Assembly: GCA_014885115.2 (NCBI GenBank) | Contig: WKLE02002979.1 | Coordinates: 1-64,000 of the forward strand | Source of the DNA: Asterionellopsis glacialis | Lineage: Eukaryota > Bacillariophyta > Plagiogrammaphyceae > Rhaphoneidales > Asterionellopsidaceae | Direction: 5' to 3' | Length of the DNA stretch: 64,000 bases | Shown: piece after piece, positions 45,150-57,543 of the stretch | How the letters are laid out: every line of letters begins with the position of its first letter | How positions within the stretch are numbered: position 1 is the stretch's first letter | Program-made: the position numbers and the translations under genes | The notes under the pieces: generated by a model | What the model was told of the DNA's origin: nothing | Database searches by the model: none | What the model saw: the letters and a program-made list of their open reading frames with translations, nothing else

Positions 45150-46181
45150 ATGACAATGGTCGCAATAGGCTTTACTTTCACAACGTTATTAGCTACATTA
45201 ACGCACGACAACAAGAACGATTTCCGAAAATGGAATGCGTGGTTTTCTTCCGTTGGTATCGAAAAAGTTGAATCGTCCATCCAAATTCTTACAACAGAAA
45301 AAAGTGTTGCAGGTAGAGGTGTGTTTGCGAAGGAATCCTTCGACGTTGGAGAAACGATTGTGAAAATTCCTCCAGAATCTATATTCACAACCAAGACTGC
45401 CAAACAAGAATTTCCTCAAATTGCCAAACAACTTGGTAGATATCGACGACAAGAAAGGGGTATATTTGGAATAAAATCTGTATTCAAATACCTAACAAGG
45501 AAAAAAAGAAAAGGCGAAACGACACGAAAATATTCATGGCCAGCTGAACTTACAGCTTATGCAATACAAGCCCTGGAGGAGGATCATCCGTGGGCAACAT
45601 GGATATCTGATTGGCAACGGGATGATCCAGTCAGTTCCATGTTTGAACGATGCGTAAGTTCAAGTGACATTCAAGAAATTTCTGAAACAGCAAGTGAACT
45701 TCATCAAATGAACCCAGCATTGTCTAAAGAAAAGCTCGAAACTGAATTACACACCAAATTAGTACAATTCGAAGAGCATAAGCGTATATACAACTTGGGC
45801 AATGATGCTATGATTGCCAAGATATACAGTACACTTTGTTCTCGAGTAATGTATCTCGGACGTGGCATGCCAGGAGTAATACCCATGTTCGACATGATTA
45901 ACCATTCAATGGAACCAAACGTAGGTCTATCCTTTGATGGAAGTAAATTCTTCTTGTATGCTTTGCATGACATTTACGAAGGAGAAGAATTACTAGTGTG
46001 CTACACAAATCCATCAGAGCAGTTGGAGTGGGACGAAGACACAGCCATGTCTACTTTGTTAACCTGGGGCATTCCACACCTGCCACCGAACAATATGTTC
46101 GGTCAATCTAGCAATTCTGACATGATACAACATATGGAAATATCAAAATTCAACATGACGTCCTACACCACTAGTGCATAA
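45150..46181 (+). CDS. SET-domain protein lysine methyltransferase (LSMT/SETD-like)
   Basis: An intronless gene of 343 residues. It starts with a hydrophobic stretch (VAIGFTFTTLLATL) that could be a signal or anchor. The SET core shows GRGVFAKESFDVGETIVKIP near residues 50-75, the long iSET insert, PMFDMINHS (the NHS core motif, near 255) and YEGEELLVCY with the catalytic Tyr, near 285. Proteins of this layout (Rubisco LSMT, SETD3, SETD6) methylate Lys or His in non-histone proteins. The C-terminal Rubisco-binding-type domain seems short or absent, with only about 50 residues after the SET core. A missed 3' exon or real truncation could explain this. Substrate unknown. Confidence 0.85.
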   Translation: MTMVAIGFTFTTLLATLTHDNKNDFRKWNAWFSSVGIEKVESSIQILTTEKSVAGRGVFAKESFDVGETIVKIPPESIFTTKTAKQEFPQIAKQLGRYRRQERGIFGIKSVFKYLTRKKRKGETTRKYSWPAELTAYAIQALEEDHPWATWISDWQRDDPVSSMFERCVSSSDIQEISETASELHQMNPALSKEKLETELHTKLVQFEEHKRIYNLGNDAMIAKIYSTLCSRVMYLGRGMPGVIPMFDMINHSMEPNVGLSFDGSKFFLYALHDIYEGEELLVCYTNPSEQLEWDEDTAMSTLLTWGIPHLPPNNMFGQSSNSDMIQHMEISKFNMTSYTTSA

Positions 46182-46316
46182 TAAGAAGGGGGGAAACTTA
46201 GATAAAAATATATTTTTTAAAAGAACGGTAATATTAATTTCTTTGCTGTGCTTTGACAATCATGCACTTCTCACATTTGAACCCCCAACCTGAATCTTCT
46301 TTTGTAGAGAAAACGT

Positions 46317-49300
46317 CTACATGATGCGCCTTGCAACTTTGCTCTGTTCCCTGGACTGTTTACTAAAAGTGGACGTTCTCGATAGGGAAGACCTATTTGG
46401 ACTCTTAGCTGGCGATTTGGGCGTTACTGAACGTTTTCCTGGACTTTCTAACTTTTTCTTTGCAAACGGATTCATCTGAGTAGGATTGAATTTCTTTTTT
46501 GGCTGCAGATCAAACCTTGTTCGTTGCTTGACAGGTTTAGGAGATGGATCTTCATCGTCTTCATCATGTTCGTCGTAAGTATCTTCCAATGTACGTTTTC
46601 CCAAACGTGAACCAACATCAGGACTAATTCTCCTAGAATCTTCAGTACCATCGTCAAGATGCGCCTGAGGACTTTCACCAGTGAAATGATTACCGTAATG
46701 AGAAGAATTTGCCGATTCATCGTAATCTTCTTCTGCCTCCTCTTCTTCTTGGGGCTCTGCAAATTTACGATCTTTAATATCCTCAATTCGATCACTAAGA
46801 TTTCTGTGATTCATTTGATCTGCAACACGAATGGCAATGTCAAAACTCTTTTCAAGGTGGAGACGATCCACTAGGTCTAACGAGCGTTCTACCTTTCCTG
46901 CCTCGACAGTAGTCATAAATAACTTCAATGTCACTTTATCAACCTGAGCACTCAAGGCATCATACTCTTCTTGCAATTCTTCTTCGTCTGCATCATCAAC
47001 AGCAATAATACCATTCATAAATTTCTTTTGATTCAATGCCAAGTTGGCGCGCACTGAAAGTTCCTCCAGAGCATGACTACGATACGCAAAATCCAACATG
47101 ATTGTGAGAAAAAGAATACAAAAGGACTCTCAAGTCGGGAAACAGACTTTTCATTCAAACCATCCAAACTTACCCCTTTTCAATTGTAGTCCTAGCCAAT
47201 GGCATACGCAAGCTGAGCGTAGTAGTAACAGGACGTCGGGCAGCATCAGGATGTTCGTTGCCTCCCTTCAAGGGTACACATACAAACTTTCCGTCTTGAA
47301 TGGTCACAGGCCAGAAATTGTCATCTTTGGATTTACGGTGACCCACAGTGTCCAACATGGGTGACCATTCCCATGAAAACTTATCTGTACCATCATCACA
47401 AGGGACACCCACAAGCATGGAAAGCATACCATCATTATCCATTGCCATAAGAGAACAGTCATTGCTGAATCCAGCCCATGACAAGGACGATCCAGCACTA
47501 ATGCAGGAAGTGGAACCAGACGTAATTTCTCGTGCAGTTGTGGCATCATAGAGAGTAAAGCCAATCTTTTGAGTTCCATCCAAAAGTGGAGAACTTTCGT
47601 GGTAAAAGACAGCAAGGAATTGAGAACGGCCAACCATGGTAATAGGTTCACCCTTGAGCCAAAGGACAGGTCCCTGATTACCTCCTGCTGTAAAGAAGCG
47701 TAGGAAACGACGGCTCGTCATGACAGCAGCCCACCCTTCACCACACGCACATCCCATGGCACGTTCACCATCTGGAAGAGTCAAATACCAATCCTTGTCA
47801 CGCAATGCTCCAAATGTTTCAAAACGGTGAAAATAAATACTGGATCCACTTTGACCGGACCCTTTGTCCCCGGCACGTCTACGTTGACTACGTCGTACCG
47901 CAGCCTTGGTCTTTTCGGACATGTTGAGATCATCGACAATGTTACCTAATTCATCATCATTTTCATCGTTGTCATCTTCTTTGAGGTCAGTGGCAAATAC
48001 AGCACCATCTTCACCAAGAGACCCAAGAATAAAATTCATATTGTCCGTGAAACTGACGGGTCTACGAAGTGCCGCATCCGTGAAATCAATGTCAACTGCA
48101 TTGCGTGTACGACCATCATCACTGCGGAGCAACGATACAGTTCCAATGTGATTCCAACACATGATACGACGAGGTAAGTCAAGAGGAGTAGAAGAAGGAG
48201 CAAAGGCTGGTTGGGGGTCAGGAAGTTGTTGTTGCAATGTGCGAATGCTGGAATGACCAACAACAGGAATATCATCGTGATTTGTGTCAAATTCAAAATC
48301 TGCATCGTCATCGTTGTTATTATTGATCATGTCATCATTGTCATCGTTATTGTTCACATCATCAAATGCAGCAGCATCACCACCATCAGCAGTATCCTTG
48401 GAGGAAGATGATGCAGAATGTTTATGAACAAGAGAAGAAAAGTCTACAGTGGCATCATCTTCGTCGTTGTCGTCAGCCTCCTCTGCTTGGTCGTCCACAA
48501 AAGATGTCTTTTTCGTTGCTGACTTGGTAGCTCCACCATTATCTTCACCAAAATCAATGTCATCATCGGAATCATCATTCTTGGATGAATTTCCTCCACG
48601 TTTAGATAAACGATTACGTGATGGAAGAGGTTGTGTTTCCGTTTGAGATTCTGGAATGGGTGGTGGTTGTGTCTCGATGGTTGGTTGTTCTTCTTCCTCC
48701 TCTTGAGAGGATGATACCCAAGTCTGCTTTTTGGACTGATTGGATGATTTAGGAACAATGGCGTTACGTCCAACAAGGTTGACAAGAGTACCATTGGCAC
48801 ATGCCATATGCAATACTTCCTTTGTTCCAGTGGTAGTCCATAGCATGTGTGTAGGGGTAGATTCGTATTGACCAAGTCTGCATACAAATCGTCCAACTTC
48901 CTCATCCTGTGTGTGTGAGAGAGAGAGAGAGAAAGAGTTAGAAAATGATGTAAGGATGTTTCCATTATTAAGTCATAGAGGCATACAAAAAGGAACAAAG
49001 CAAGACATTGTTCCTCCCACTTAAACACACGATTATTTGTGACTCTCTAACTTACCTCAAACAGTTGCCAAAGTACTACGCGTCCATCGCGTCCACTTGT
49101 TACAAGGTAATCTCCCATGGGAGAAAATGCCATGGATACAATCGTATCGGTATGTCCACGATCATCAATACTGGGGATGAATTCGTGTTTAGTGGGGTTC
49201 ATCCAGTCACGTAGTTGTACATCTGTTGATCCTGGTAGAGCAAGACGAGAAATATCACCATCATCCTGGCAGAAGGATACAGGAAGACATGATCTATCAA

Positions 49301-50159
49301 AAACATCTGCACCATTGATTTCACCAACATCCACCTTGGTAATACACTTTCCTGCATCACGATGTTGTAGTTCCCATTCATCTAAAAGAGGATCTTCAAT
49401 AGTACATGATACATCCCATGTACACATGCGACCATCCATTGCCAAAGACACAAGGTAGGTTTTATTATTGTCACCATCGTCATTTGTCGAAGTAGTAGTA
49501 GCATAGGAGATACCACGAATACCACAATTGTTATGTTCCTTTTCACATGCATCTTGTAACAGATATCCAGTTTCTTGGAATGTTTTCGAAGAGTTAGCAT
49601 CAATGATACAAAAGCAAGATTCACATGCAACAGCCAAGTAATATTTCTTCCTGTTTTTACTGCTACCGTGGGAACGTGGATCAAATTGTAAATCACGTAC
49701 AGGAGTATCAAATTTGGGACCCGAAAAGGAGACTTCATCTGTTGATACAGTATCACCAAGTCCATCGGATTGGGATAAGAAGCCTTGATCATCATCGTCG
49801 TCATTCTTACTGGAACTTGCTGCTGCCAAGATGAAGGGATGTTGATTTTTCGTTTCGTCGTCAAGACCCAAATCATACACAAATATTTGTGTAGATCCAT
49901 CTTCAAAACCAACTGCAATACGTGCCCCATCCTTGGAAACAGCTACAGCACGAACGGGCTCATCAAATTGACGAGCAATGCTTACTTCTTTCTCATGAGT
50001 GCCTTGACCTGTAACCACAAGAGAAATAGTCCCATCGTCACCTCCATAGGCTAGTAAATGATGTTCTTGTTTACCATTGGAATTAGGATTTGGTAACAGG
50101 ACAAGACGGCGTGGATGATCTTCACCGTCCGAACCTAATCCCAAATCAATGGGTGTCAT
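46317..50159 (-). CDS. Ctf4/AND-1 (WDHD1) replisome protein
   Basis: Three exons (50159-49056, 48906-47174, 47076-46317) give about 1198 residues. The N-terminal ~380 form a WD40 propeller (YGGDDGTISL, VRAVAVSKDGARIAVGFEDGS, VSMAFSPMGDYLVTSGRDGRVVLW). A long low-complexity Asp/Asn/Ser/Gln-rich linker follows. The SepB domain (about 615-900) shows IMCWNHIGTVSLLRSDD, FHRFETFGALRDKDWYLTLPDG, WLKGEPITMVG and FSWEWSPMLDTVGHRKSKDD, as in WDHD1/Ctf4. The last part has KVERSLDLVDRLH, then acidic and Lys-rich tails with MNPFAKKK. Role: trimeric hub linking CMG helicase, DNA polymerase alpha-primase and other factors. No HMG box is seen, unlike animal WDHD1. The exon 2/3 junction was chosen to keep phase (GG + T); the alternatives break the frame. 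Confidence 0.9.
48907..48935 (-). repeat. (TC)n(AC)n tract at a splice acceptor
   Basis: On the minus strand a CT/CA dinucleotide run ends in CACACACAG at the exon 2 acceptor of the WDHD1 gene. It acts as polypyrimidine tract and is likely length-variable. Confidence 0.75.
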
Positions 50160-50883
50160 TTTTTGTGGATTTGTTGTTTTTCAAACAAACAAACAAACAA
50201 ACAAACAAATCACCACGTAATAACAAAGTTAGTTGTTGTTCCTTTTTCTTTCTTTGTTCCTTTGTCAACAACAGATGATGATAATAGGGACTCTAGGAGT
50301 GATGACAACAGATGAAGAAGTCGAGATTGCTTTTCTTTTTTACACACCAAAAAAAAAAAAAGGTTCAAATTTTTTGGCGCGCTCTATTATTTTTGGACTA
50401 GTGACACTCCCTATTGTGATCAGGTTCAAAAAATTTCATAACAAAACGATGTGAAGATCTCAGGAATCTATCATTTGTATGGCATTGACTCATCCAACTC
50501 TAATCCGAAAACAGACAAGCCAACAAACAGAGAGGCAGACACACATGCATGGCACACAATGCTGCAGAGATGGAAAAATAACTGCTCTGTAGATTTTGTA
50601 CTACAATCTGAGTAACGGTAGACTTCTACACAGTTTTTCGCTTTGGAGGCGTTCGGTACAGTTCCTGCATGCTCTGTAGGATGAACATGCTTTGTTTTTG
50701 CTCTATTTGTATCTGTCGATATCTTCATCCGACGGTCAGATCTCCCGTAGACAGGGCGAATATTAGATAGAGAGTCGAGGGCGAGACTCGAGGAGCCTAG
50801 GTTTTCACCGTGGTAATACTAACAGCTCTCAAAGGGGACAGCAACGATAGATCGCGACGGAGGTCCGCATTGAACAAGTAAAA
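50160..50883. other. Divergent intergenic region
   Basis: Between WDHD1 (minus) and delta-COP (plus). It contains a (CAAA)n run at about 50183-50207 in the WDHD1 leader and an A-run near 50349. Sequence around 50740-50880 is GC-richer and presumably the delta-COP promoter and leader. No gene is supported. Confidence 0.55.
50183..50207. repeat. (CAAA)n simple repeat
   Basis: Six tandem CAAA units, 25-50 bases upstream of the WDHD1 start codon on the opposite strand, hence in its probable 5' UTR as TTTG repeats. Confidence 0.9.
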
Positions 50884-53014
50884 ATGGTGAGGAATGATAC
50901 ATTTGACAATCTTGTCAGCGACGTAGATCTTTCAGGAAGGTTTCAGTCTTTGAATTTGAATTGGAAATCTAATTTAATCCAAGAAAAATCGTGCCGTTGC
51001 AACCGTCATTGTAAAGGGTTTTATTCGTCTAGTCTCCGAGGAGTCATCGTGTACTGTCTGCGTGCACCGTTGGCTCGTGCGTGAAAAAAAATTTCGAGAT
51101 GGAAATATCAATGAGAATGCCAAGCGGGATGTGTCTTTTACTAACGGTAAAGTCAACCTACTGCAATGTTGATAATCTTGAGACGGAAAGCATTGGTTAT
51201 AGGCATTGAAGAAATATTGCGCGAGCAAAGCAGTGGCTCGGTCAACGCTTGTACAGTGGAGAGTATCATTGGGCATTTTTCCTCCGCTTGATATTGCATC
51301 TGTTTTTTATTTGCTCTTCATTTTCTGTTTGAAATTTTCCTCTTGCCAATGTTTGTCTCACCCCAATGTATTTCACTTTTGCCGTTATATACGTAAAATA
51401 AAATTATAGGTGGTCCTTTCAGCGTCAATTTGCACCAGAGGAGGCAAGGCACTTGTCTCCCGTCAATTCGTAGAGATGAACCGTCTTCGTGTAGAGGGTC
51501 TTCTTGCGGCATTTCCCAAACTTGTTGGGCACGCCAAACAACATACATTTGTCGAGACTGACTCTGTGAGGTACATTTATCAACCACTAGAGAATCAAAT
51601 GTTTTTACTCTTGATTACTACAAAGGGATCCAACATTGTAGAAGATTTAGGAACTCTCCGTCTCCTAGCTAAAGTAGTCCCCGAAGTTGCCGGTGGACTT
51701 CAAGAGCATCACATCAACGAATCTGCGTTTGATCTTATTTTCGCCTTTGACGAAGTCCTTACGGCTGGTGGATACAAGGAAGAAGCATCTTTATCTTCTA
51801 TCCGTACCAACCTTGAAATGGACAGTCATGAAGAAAGAGTTGCCAAGGCACTCCAAGAATCAAAGGAGGCCGAAGCCAAGAAAAAGATGCAAGAAAATGC
51901 CAAGAATCTTCAGAAACAGAGAATGGAGCAGATGCGACAAAATCTCATGACAGGTCAAACATCAGGACCTGCGCCAGGTGGTATGGTTGGCTTTGGTGGC
52001 GGTGGACAGCAACCGGGCGGCGATATATTTGGACAAGGAGGATTTGGTGGTGATTCCGGTGGATACAATGCCTACCAACAACAGCAAGGCTTCCAACAGC
52101 CACAACAACCGGCTGCACCAGAACCACCAAAGGTTGTTGCCAAGGGTATGAAGCTCGGTGGTATGGGTTCCGCTGGAAAGAAGGACAGTCTCATGGCAGC
52201 CATGGCTGCCGAAGACAACCTTGGCTTTGGAGGTAATAATGCCGATCCCTTTGGTTTGGCAGCTCCTGTTGCGGCACCGGCACAAAAGGTGGCATCTACG
52301 CCATTAACATTGGCACTTGAAGAAAAGATTTCGGTAAATATGAATCGCGAAGGTGGAGTGGAAGCCTGCGAAGTCAAAGGTACCCTCACACTTACAGCCA
52401 ATACGGATGCCGGCGCTGCTGCTATCGTCGAAGTCAATAAGGCTGCTCTTCCTTCCAACTTCAACTTTGCCACACATCCAAAGGTCAACAAGGCAACATA
52501 CGAAAAGAGTGGTGTTCTCACACTCAAAAAGGGTGGATTTCCTGTCAACCGGCCTGTTGGCGTTTTACGTTGGAGTTATGGAGGAGAAGATGCAGCTCCT
52601 ATCACTGTTAACTGCTGGCCAGAAGATGAAGGAAGTGGTTCAATCAATGTTAACATTGAGATGGAACTCACTCGAACGGATGTTGTTTTGACTGATGTGA
52701 ATATTCTCTTACCACTGGGAACTACAGATCCACCGGTAATTGAAGCAATTGATGGAGAGTACAAACATGACCCCAATGCAGGTATGCTTTGCTGGCATTT
52801 TGATCAAGTCGATGCCAGCAATTCCAGTGGTTCACTTGAATTTTCTATTGCCGGTGGTGACACGGATGCTTTCTTCCCTGTTCAAGTCATGTTCAGGAGT
52901 GAAACTCTGTTGTGTCCAATCCAGGTTACAAACGTAACTTCATCTGCAAATGGAACTACTGTTCCGAATACCATGACGAAGAGCTTTGTGCCAGATACCT
53001 ATCAATGTGCATAA
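50884..53014 (+). CDS. ARCN1: Coatomer subunit delta (delta-COP)
   Basis: Two exons are proposed: the bare initiator ATG (50884-50886) followed by GTGAGG, and 51410-53014. The main frame opens at VVLSASICTRGGKALVSRQFVEM straight after a TTATAG acceptor and has no ATG of its own there. Joining gives MVVLSASICTRGG, as in fungal delta-COP, 535 residues in all. The Longin-type domain covers about 1-140 (LLAAFPKL, HTFVETDSVRYIYQPLE). A coiled Lys/Glu/Gln helix follows, then a Gly/Gln-rich linker, and a mu-homology domain from about 295 (LALEEKISVNMNREGG, PVNRPVGVLRWSYG, MLCWHFDQVD). Role: COPI coat subunit, Golgi-to-ER retrieval. The 523-base intron is by far the longest in the window. If the ATG exon is wrong, translation could begin at the Met of FVEMNRL. 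Confidence 0.9.
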
Positions 53015-53497
53015 GCAGAAAATAAAACGAGATCCCGCTTGCACACACACATGTGGGAAAATAAATTACGAGGAAGGAAATTGCATAGTGGTTGGGTGTA
53101 GTCAAGCTCGAGTCAATGCCCTTTTTACAACAATATAAAATGATCAAATCAGATAAAGTAAATATTATTACAGTTTTTACACGTTTGGTACGCGATTTAG
53201 TTTCTGTGCTTCTTCCGCTGATTCCCGTTGCGTCTTCGTTTTCTATTATCAAGGAAGCGAAAGCGTTTCTCACGGCCAATATGACGTGACCTGTGAAAGT
53301 TAGAACAGAAAGATTATATGTAGAAGTAGAAATTTGAAAGGAATATATGACTTAGAAACATAAGTAGCAATGTTTGATCCGAACAATAATTGACTTAGTC
53401 ACGGCTATACAAACGCATCCATTTCTTCCGGCATGATCATATATTCGATTTGAGCAAAAGAAAATTTATATAGTAACAATTTCAACAAAAATGACAC
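53015..53497. other. Convergent intergenic region
   Basis: Lies between the 3' ends of delta-COP and the PPR gene. AT-rich with no structural RNA or repeat that I can recognise; a 65-codon frame at 53092-53289 has no recognisable content. Confidence 0.45.
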
Positions 53498-55936
53498 TCA
53501 CCAATCCCGGGGCAATTCATTCACACTTTGAATAGAATCTGCAAGTTTCGGGCTTCCCAAAATTCGTGCCAGTAAATCTTTCGACGGGCACGCCTCCTGT
53601 AGAGCTCGAATGACAAACGAACTAACTTGTCCAGCAGAGCATGCATCTTCGAAAATGCGTTCTACAAATTGTCTTCGTTCACCTGAGTTTGCAGCCGTAT
53701 GGATACTAATCACTTGAAGCATTGCTGCAAATGTAAAATGATCTGCTTTCAGTCTCAGACCATAGGAATCATTCCAAAGTTCATCGTAGGTTCGAAGAGC
53801 GATTCCGTACGGTCCTTCTCTTTCGTCTATTTCTAGATCAAAAGCATCTTCGTCCGATACGCTCTCAACTGATTGATCCTGCGGTGGACAGTTTACTGCT
53901 GCATTTAATACAGCAGTGAAACTAACAATGTTTGGTTTCATATCGTCTTCGCCAGCATCATACTTGTAAAGCATGCTATCGAGCAAACGTCTTGCATTTC
54001 TCGCATTGTCCTTTCCGTCACCACCTCTGGCCCAAGCGTTAATGACGGAGGTGTAAGTTTTCGCCTGAAGACCGCCAAAAATAAAGTTGACACAATAAAA
54101 TTATGAAAGATGAGTTACCCAAAGGTACAATTTCCAAGTATGTCATTGAATTTTCATCATGATATTCCTGATACTTACATCGGGCTTAACACTCTCATCT
54201 AATCTTCCTGAATGATAAATTTCGTACATAAAGTTCATGAGATCTTCTGCCTTCTGGGGTGCATTTGGGTCGTAAATATGAAATCTTGCCCAGGCATTAA
54301 TGACGGTATTGAAACTAATGGAATCAGGCTGGACAGCTGTTTTATCGTTCATGCAATCTTCAAGCATACGTTGAAGGAGAGCTTCTGCGGCAGGTGCCGA
54401 CTCTCTAACATCAGACTTAGCCCAAGCATTAAGGACGGTGTTGTAAGTAATAACATTTGCTGCAAAGCCTTCACCGTTTTTGCTTTTCTGCTTTTCTTCT
54501 ACCATTTCTTCTTCTTCGTCATCATCGTAGTTTGCTGAAATGATATCGTCCTTCGGAATTTCATCAGACTCTTTCTCTTCTTGTGATACAGCTTGATCCT
54601 TCGATGCCTCTATCATTGTCCAGAGCAAGTTCTCAGCTCTTTGAGCCGCTTTGAACCTTTGCGATGGAATGCCTTTTTTACTTGCAAACCGTGCAAGTGC
54701 GTTGATTGTACTTGAAAATACAACATTGTCTGCAACGGCATAGTCTTGCTTGCCTTCAATGATTTCCATAAGTAGCGCATACGCCTTTTCTGTTGAATCC
54801 TTCCCACCACTGTTGGCATGAGCTGAGATGGCAGCAGCATACGCGTACGAATCTGGTGTTACAATTTGACGAAAGTTTGCTTGTGGATTTAATGCGTTGT
54901 AGGGAACACCAAATTCCACTTCATAATTTTCTTTCTCGGTTTCGTGTATATCTTTCATTTGACTTAAAATTCCATCAACTTTCCCACTCGCGAAAGGAGC
55001 TCCGGTGTTTGCGAATGCTGTCAAAACGTGAGAGTATGATCGAGTATTAGGTTTTGTATACCAACCGCTATTTTCATGGTGATCTATCATAATGCCAAGA
55101 TAAGATTCCGCTTCAAAAGCAGCCTCGTTTGATCGACGTGCAGCTTCTGCCAAGGCCCTCAGAAGGATATTGAAGGTAGATGTAGTAGGTTGGCATGGTT
55201 TGTATGATTTTCTTTTGTCGGTAGAAGCTCGTTCAACAACATCTTCTGGCATTGTGGACATTAAATCAACATCGTACTGATTTTCTTGGGCCATAAGGTC
55301 GATTATCTCTTTCATTCGTGTGATTCCGCCTCCGGCACGGGGGGTAAGCTTTGCCCAACCATACAGAATTTTTTCAAAAGGAACTGCCGGTATCACAACT
55401 GGCACCTCTTCTTCATCTAAGAGTCCTTCGTTCACATACCTTTTCTCGGCAATAAGGCGATCGAGTAAATCTCTGGCATGTTTCATTCCCTCCAAGGTTT
55501 GCATCTTGCAGCAATCAATAATTAAATCTACACACGTAAAAGCGATATCCAAGGGATGCAGTTTTCCCATTGGGAGGTCGACGAATTTATTGACCTTTTC
55601 ATAGAGTGGATCTTCGCGATTAAGTCTGGTTCGTTTAAGCTTTGCAAAACGACCGGATTCATATGACGTATCAATGTATTCGATATCATCGAAATTGTCA
55701 TCGGGTGGAGTGGAAGAAAAACCGCGGCAGATAAGAGTGAAAGCCTCGTGTCTTGGGATATTGCGGTCAGCTCCTCCTGTCGGTAACCTTTCAAAATGAC
55801 TTGTATGGGACAATGAGGATAATGAATGCATATGACTCTTGGTAAAATTGATATATTTTGCTTTGTCTCGGATGCAAGAATATGCTGCTGACAGCCGTTG
55901 AGACGAGCGGATAAACCGCAATATTGGAGCACTCAT
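53498..55936 (-). CDS. Pentatricopeptide repeat (PPR) protein, probably organellar
   Basis: Two exons (55936-54179 and 54064-53498) give about 774 residues. The N-terminus is basic with few acids (APILRFIRSSQRLSAAYSCIRDKAK), suggesting a mitochondrial transit peptide. PPR motifs recur: STFNILLRALAEAARRSNEAAFEAE, NTRSYSHVLTAFANTG, VITYNTVLNAWAKS, SISFNTVINAWARF, and, over the intron, KPD-AKTYTSVINAWARGG; each has the helix-turn-helix spacing and the Asn/Thr/Ser at recognition positions. An acidic insert (YDDDEEEEMVEEK) splits the array. Role: sequence-specific binding of organellar RNA for processing, stability or translation. No DYW or SMR domain is seen at the C-terminus. Confidence 0.88.
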
Positions 55937-56737
55937 CTTTCGTTGATTATTATATTGTCTTCTCTGTCAGACGCACTATTTCAAGGTAAAAAGACTAGAC
56001 ACCAAAAAATCGACGATTCCAAGGACAACAAAATCCAAGTCTCAATGTAAAATGATAGAAGAACAACCGTTTGTTGTCGAACTGGATGTCATCCACACCT
56101 TTCCTCTTCCTGAAAAAGTGAGTGCAAGTGTTATTACAGAAAAGCAACCCAGAGCCCTGATCGAAAAAAAATTAGAGAAGCTGCGGTTATCATGCAGGCA
56201 CGTGCTGAGACGGACAGGCAGTTTCGCAGCAGACAAACCTAATTTTGATAGGTTTACTTTCGTCTACTATTATTTTTGGATTTTTCCACAAATCTATTTC
56301 AAAAGTTTTCGACCATTTTCGGTTTTGGCTATTTTGTCCGGTCTCGGATGTCCGATCGCAGGTGATAGTGGCAGACGGAAAGACGTTCACTGACTCATTT
56401 GTTGAAAAAAATAGCTTATTCTGGACCATAGTAAAGCTGAAAAAGCGAAGGAACTGACGGTAGTCAATATACGATGGAGGACCTGCCTACGACATGCTGA
56501 GAAACCTTTTGAAAGTGCCCCACTGACGATCGCAAACCGAGAAAATTTTAGGAGAGAACACCAAGATACTCAGTCAGTACACGACAAACGAGGGAATCAA
56601 TCTTACTGATGCTTGTCGCTTTGGCTGACGGAATTGATAGAATCATCAGCATCTGTAATCCATAGTTGATTTCGCCCATCAAACATCAGCAGTACCACAA
56701 TCCCCGTTAATATCCGTAGATTAATTCAATTTCCACC
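55937..56737. other. Divergent intergenic region
   Basis: Between the PPR gene (minus) and the rubredoxin gene (plus). A frame at 56052-56393 was considered and rejected. No family repeat is seen. The final bases give a good start context (TTTCCACCATG). Confidence 0.45.
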
Positions 56738-57284
56738 ATGAAGTCCATCATTGCTATCCTTCTTTCTGTTTTTGTTCTTTTGGGATCCGCCAATGGGTTT
56801 TCTAGACCCGCCATGGTTCCCAAGGCTGCCGTTGCTGCCCGCACTGGTACCACAAGTCTTAACATGGTTTTCGGCAACAAGAAGTCTGCCGCTGAGAAAG
56901 CGCGTGAAGCTGAATTAGCCGAAAAGTTCTGGCAGGGAGAATGGGTCTGCAAGGACTGCGGATACATTTACAATCGTGTAAGCAGACGTACTGTGTTGAA
57001 TGAATTTGTGAGCGTGTTCAAGTATACCTTATGTAATTGACACCCTATTTTTGCAATCCTTTATTCTTTTGAAATAGGCTGAATGTGCAGGCATGTACTT
57101 CGAAGAGCAAGGTCCTGGTTTCCGTTGTCCCCAGTGCTCTGGACCCCGTCGTCGGTATGCTAAGAAGGTCGGCGATCGTGTCGGAACAACTCTTGACGGC
57201 GGAGATGCTCCCATTCTTATCTTCTCTTTCGGTGGTGTGATTCTTACCATTGCATTCGGCATCTGGGCAGTCAACAACTTGTAA
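56738..57284 (+). CDS. Plastid-targeted membrane rubredoxin (RBD1/RubA type)
   Basis: Two exons (56738-56977 and 57078-57284) give 148 residues. The signal peptide IIAILLSVFVLLGSANGF leads into a Phe-starting transit region (SRPAMVPKAAVAARTG), the diatom plastid pattern. The rubredoxin core has CKDCGY and, after the intron, CPQCSG, the two CxxC knuckles binding one iron; the spacing between them is shorter than in soluble rubredoxins. A C-terminal helix (ILIFSFGGVILTIAFGIWAV) anchors it in the thylakoid membrane. Known relatives (RubA/RBD1) act in photosystem II assembly. The intron splits the domain between the two Cys pairs. Expression control not visible. Confidence 0.93.
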
Positions 57285-57543
57285 AGAGGTTTCGACTTTT
57301 CTGTCGGGGATTCAGCTACAGAATATAGTCCACGAATGAGAAACTCCGAACTGTGACCATAATGATAAGTGGCCAACTAAACCCGAGATCACTTCTCGTC
57401 TAATCCATCACAAAACTGATATCATGCTTAGATAATTAGGATGTTTATGTTACTTTTACAGACTCTTCTCTATTTCGTATTTTGTAGCAAAAGACAGAAA
57501 ATCAAGTTGTTATTGTATTACTACATGAGGCAACCCTGGCAGA

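Noticed and set aside
47078..47172. Alternative start of WDHD1 exon 3 at the Met of LDFAYR
   Set aside because: The AG acceptors upstream of that Met (GAAAAG, TTGAG, GAGAG) all break the reading frame; CGTAG at 47077 keeps phase.
51318..51409. Possible coding extension just before delta-COP
   Set aside because: The conserved N-terminus begins exactly at the acceptor; sequence upstream is pyrimidine-rich intron.
56052..56393. 113-codon frame upstream of rubredoxin
   Set aside because: Begins plausibly but turns into aromatic-rich random sequence; no family match and no good intron to rescue it.
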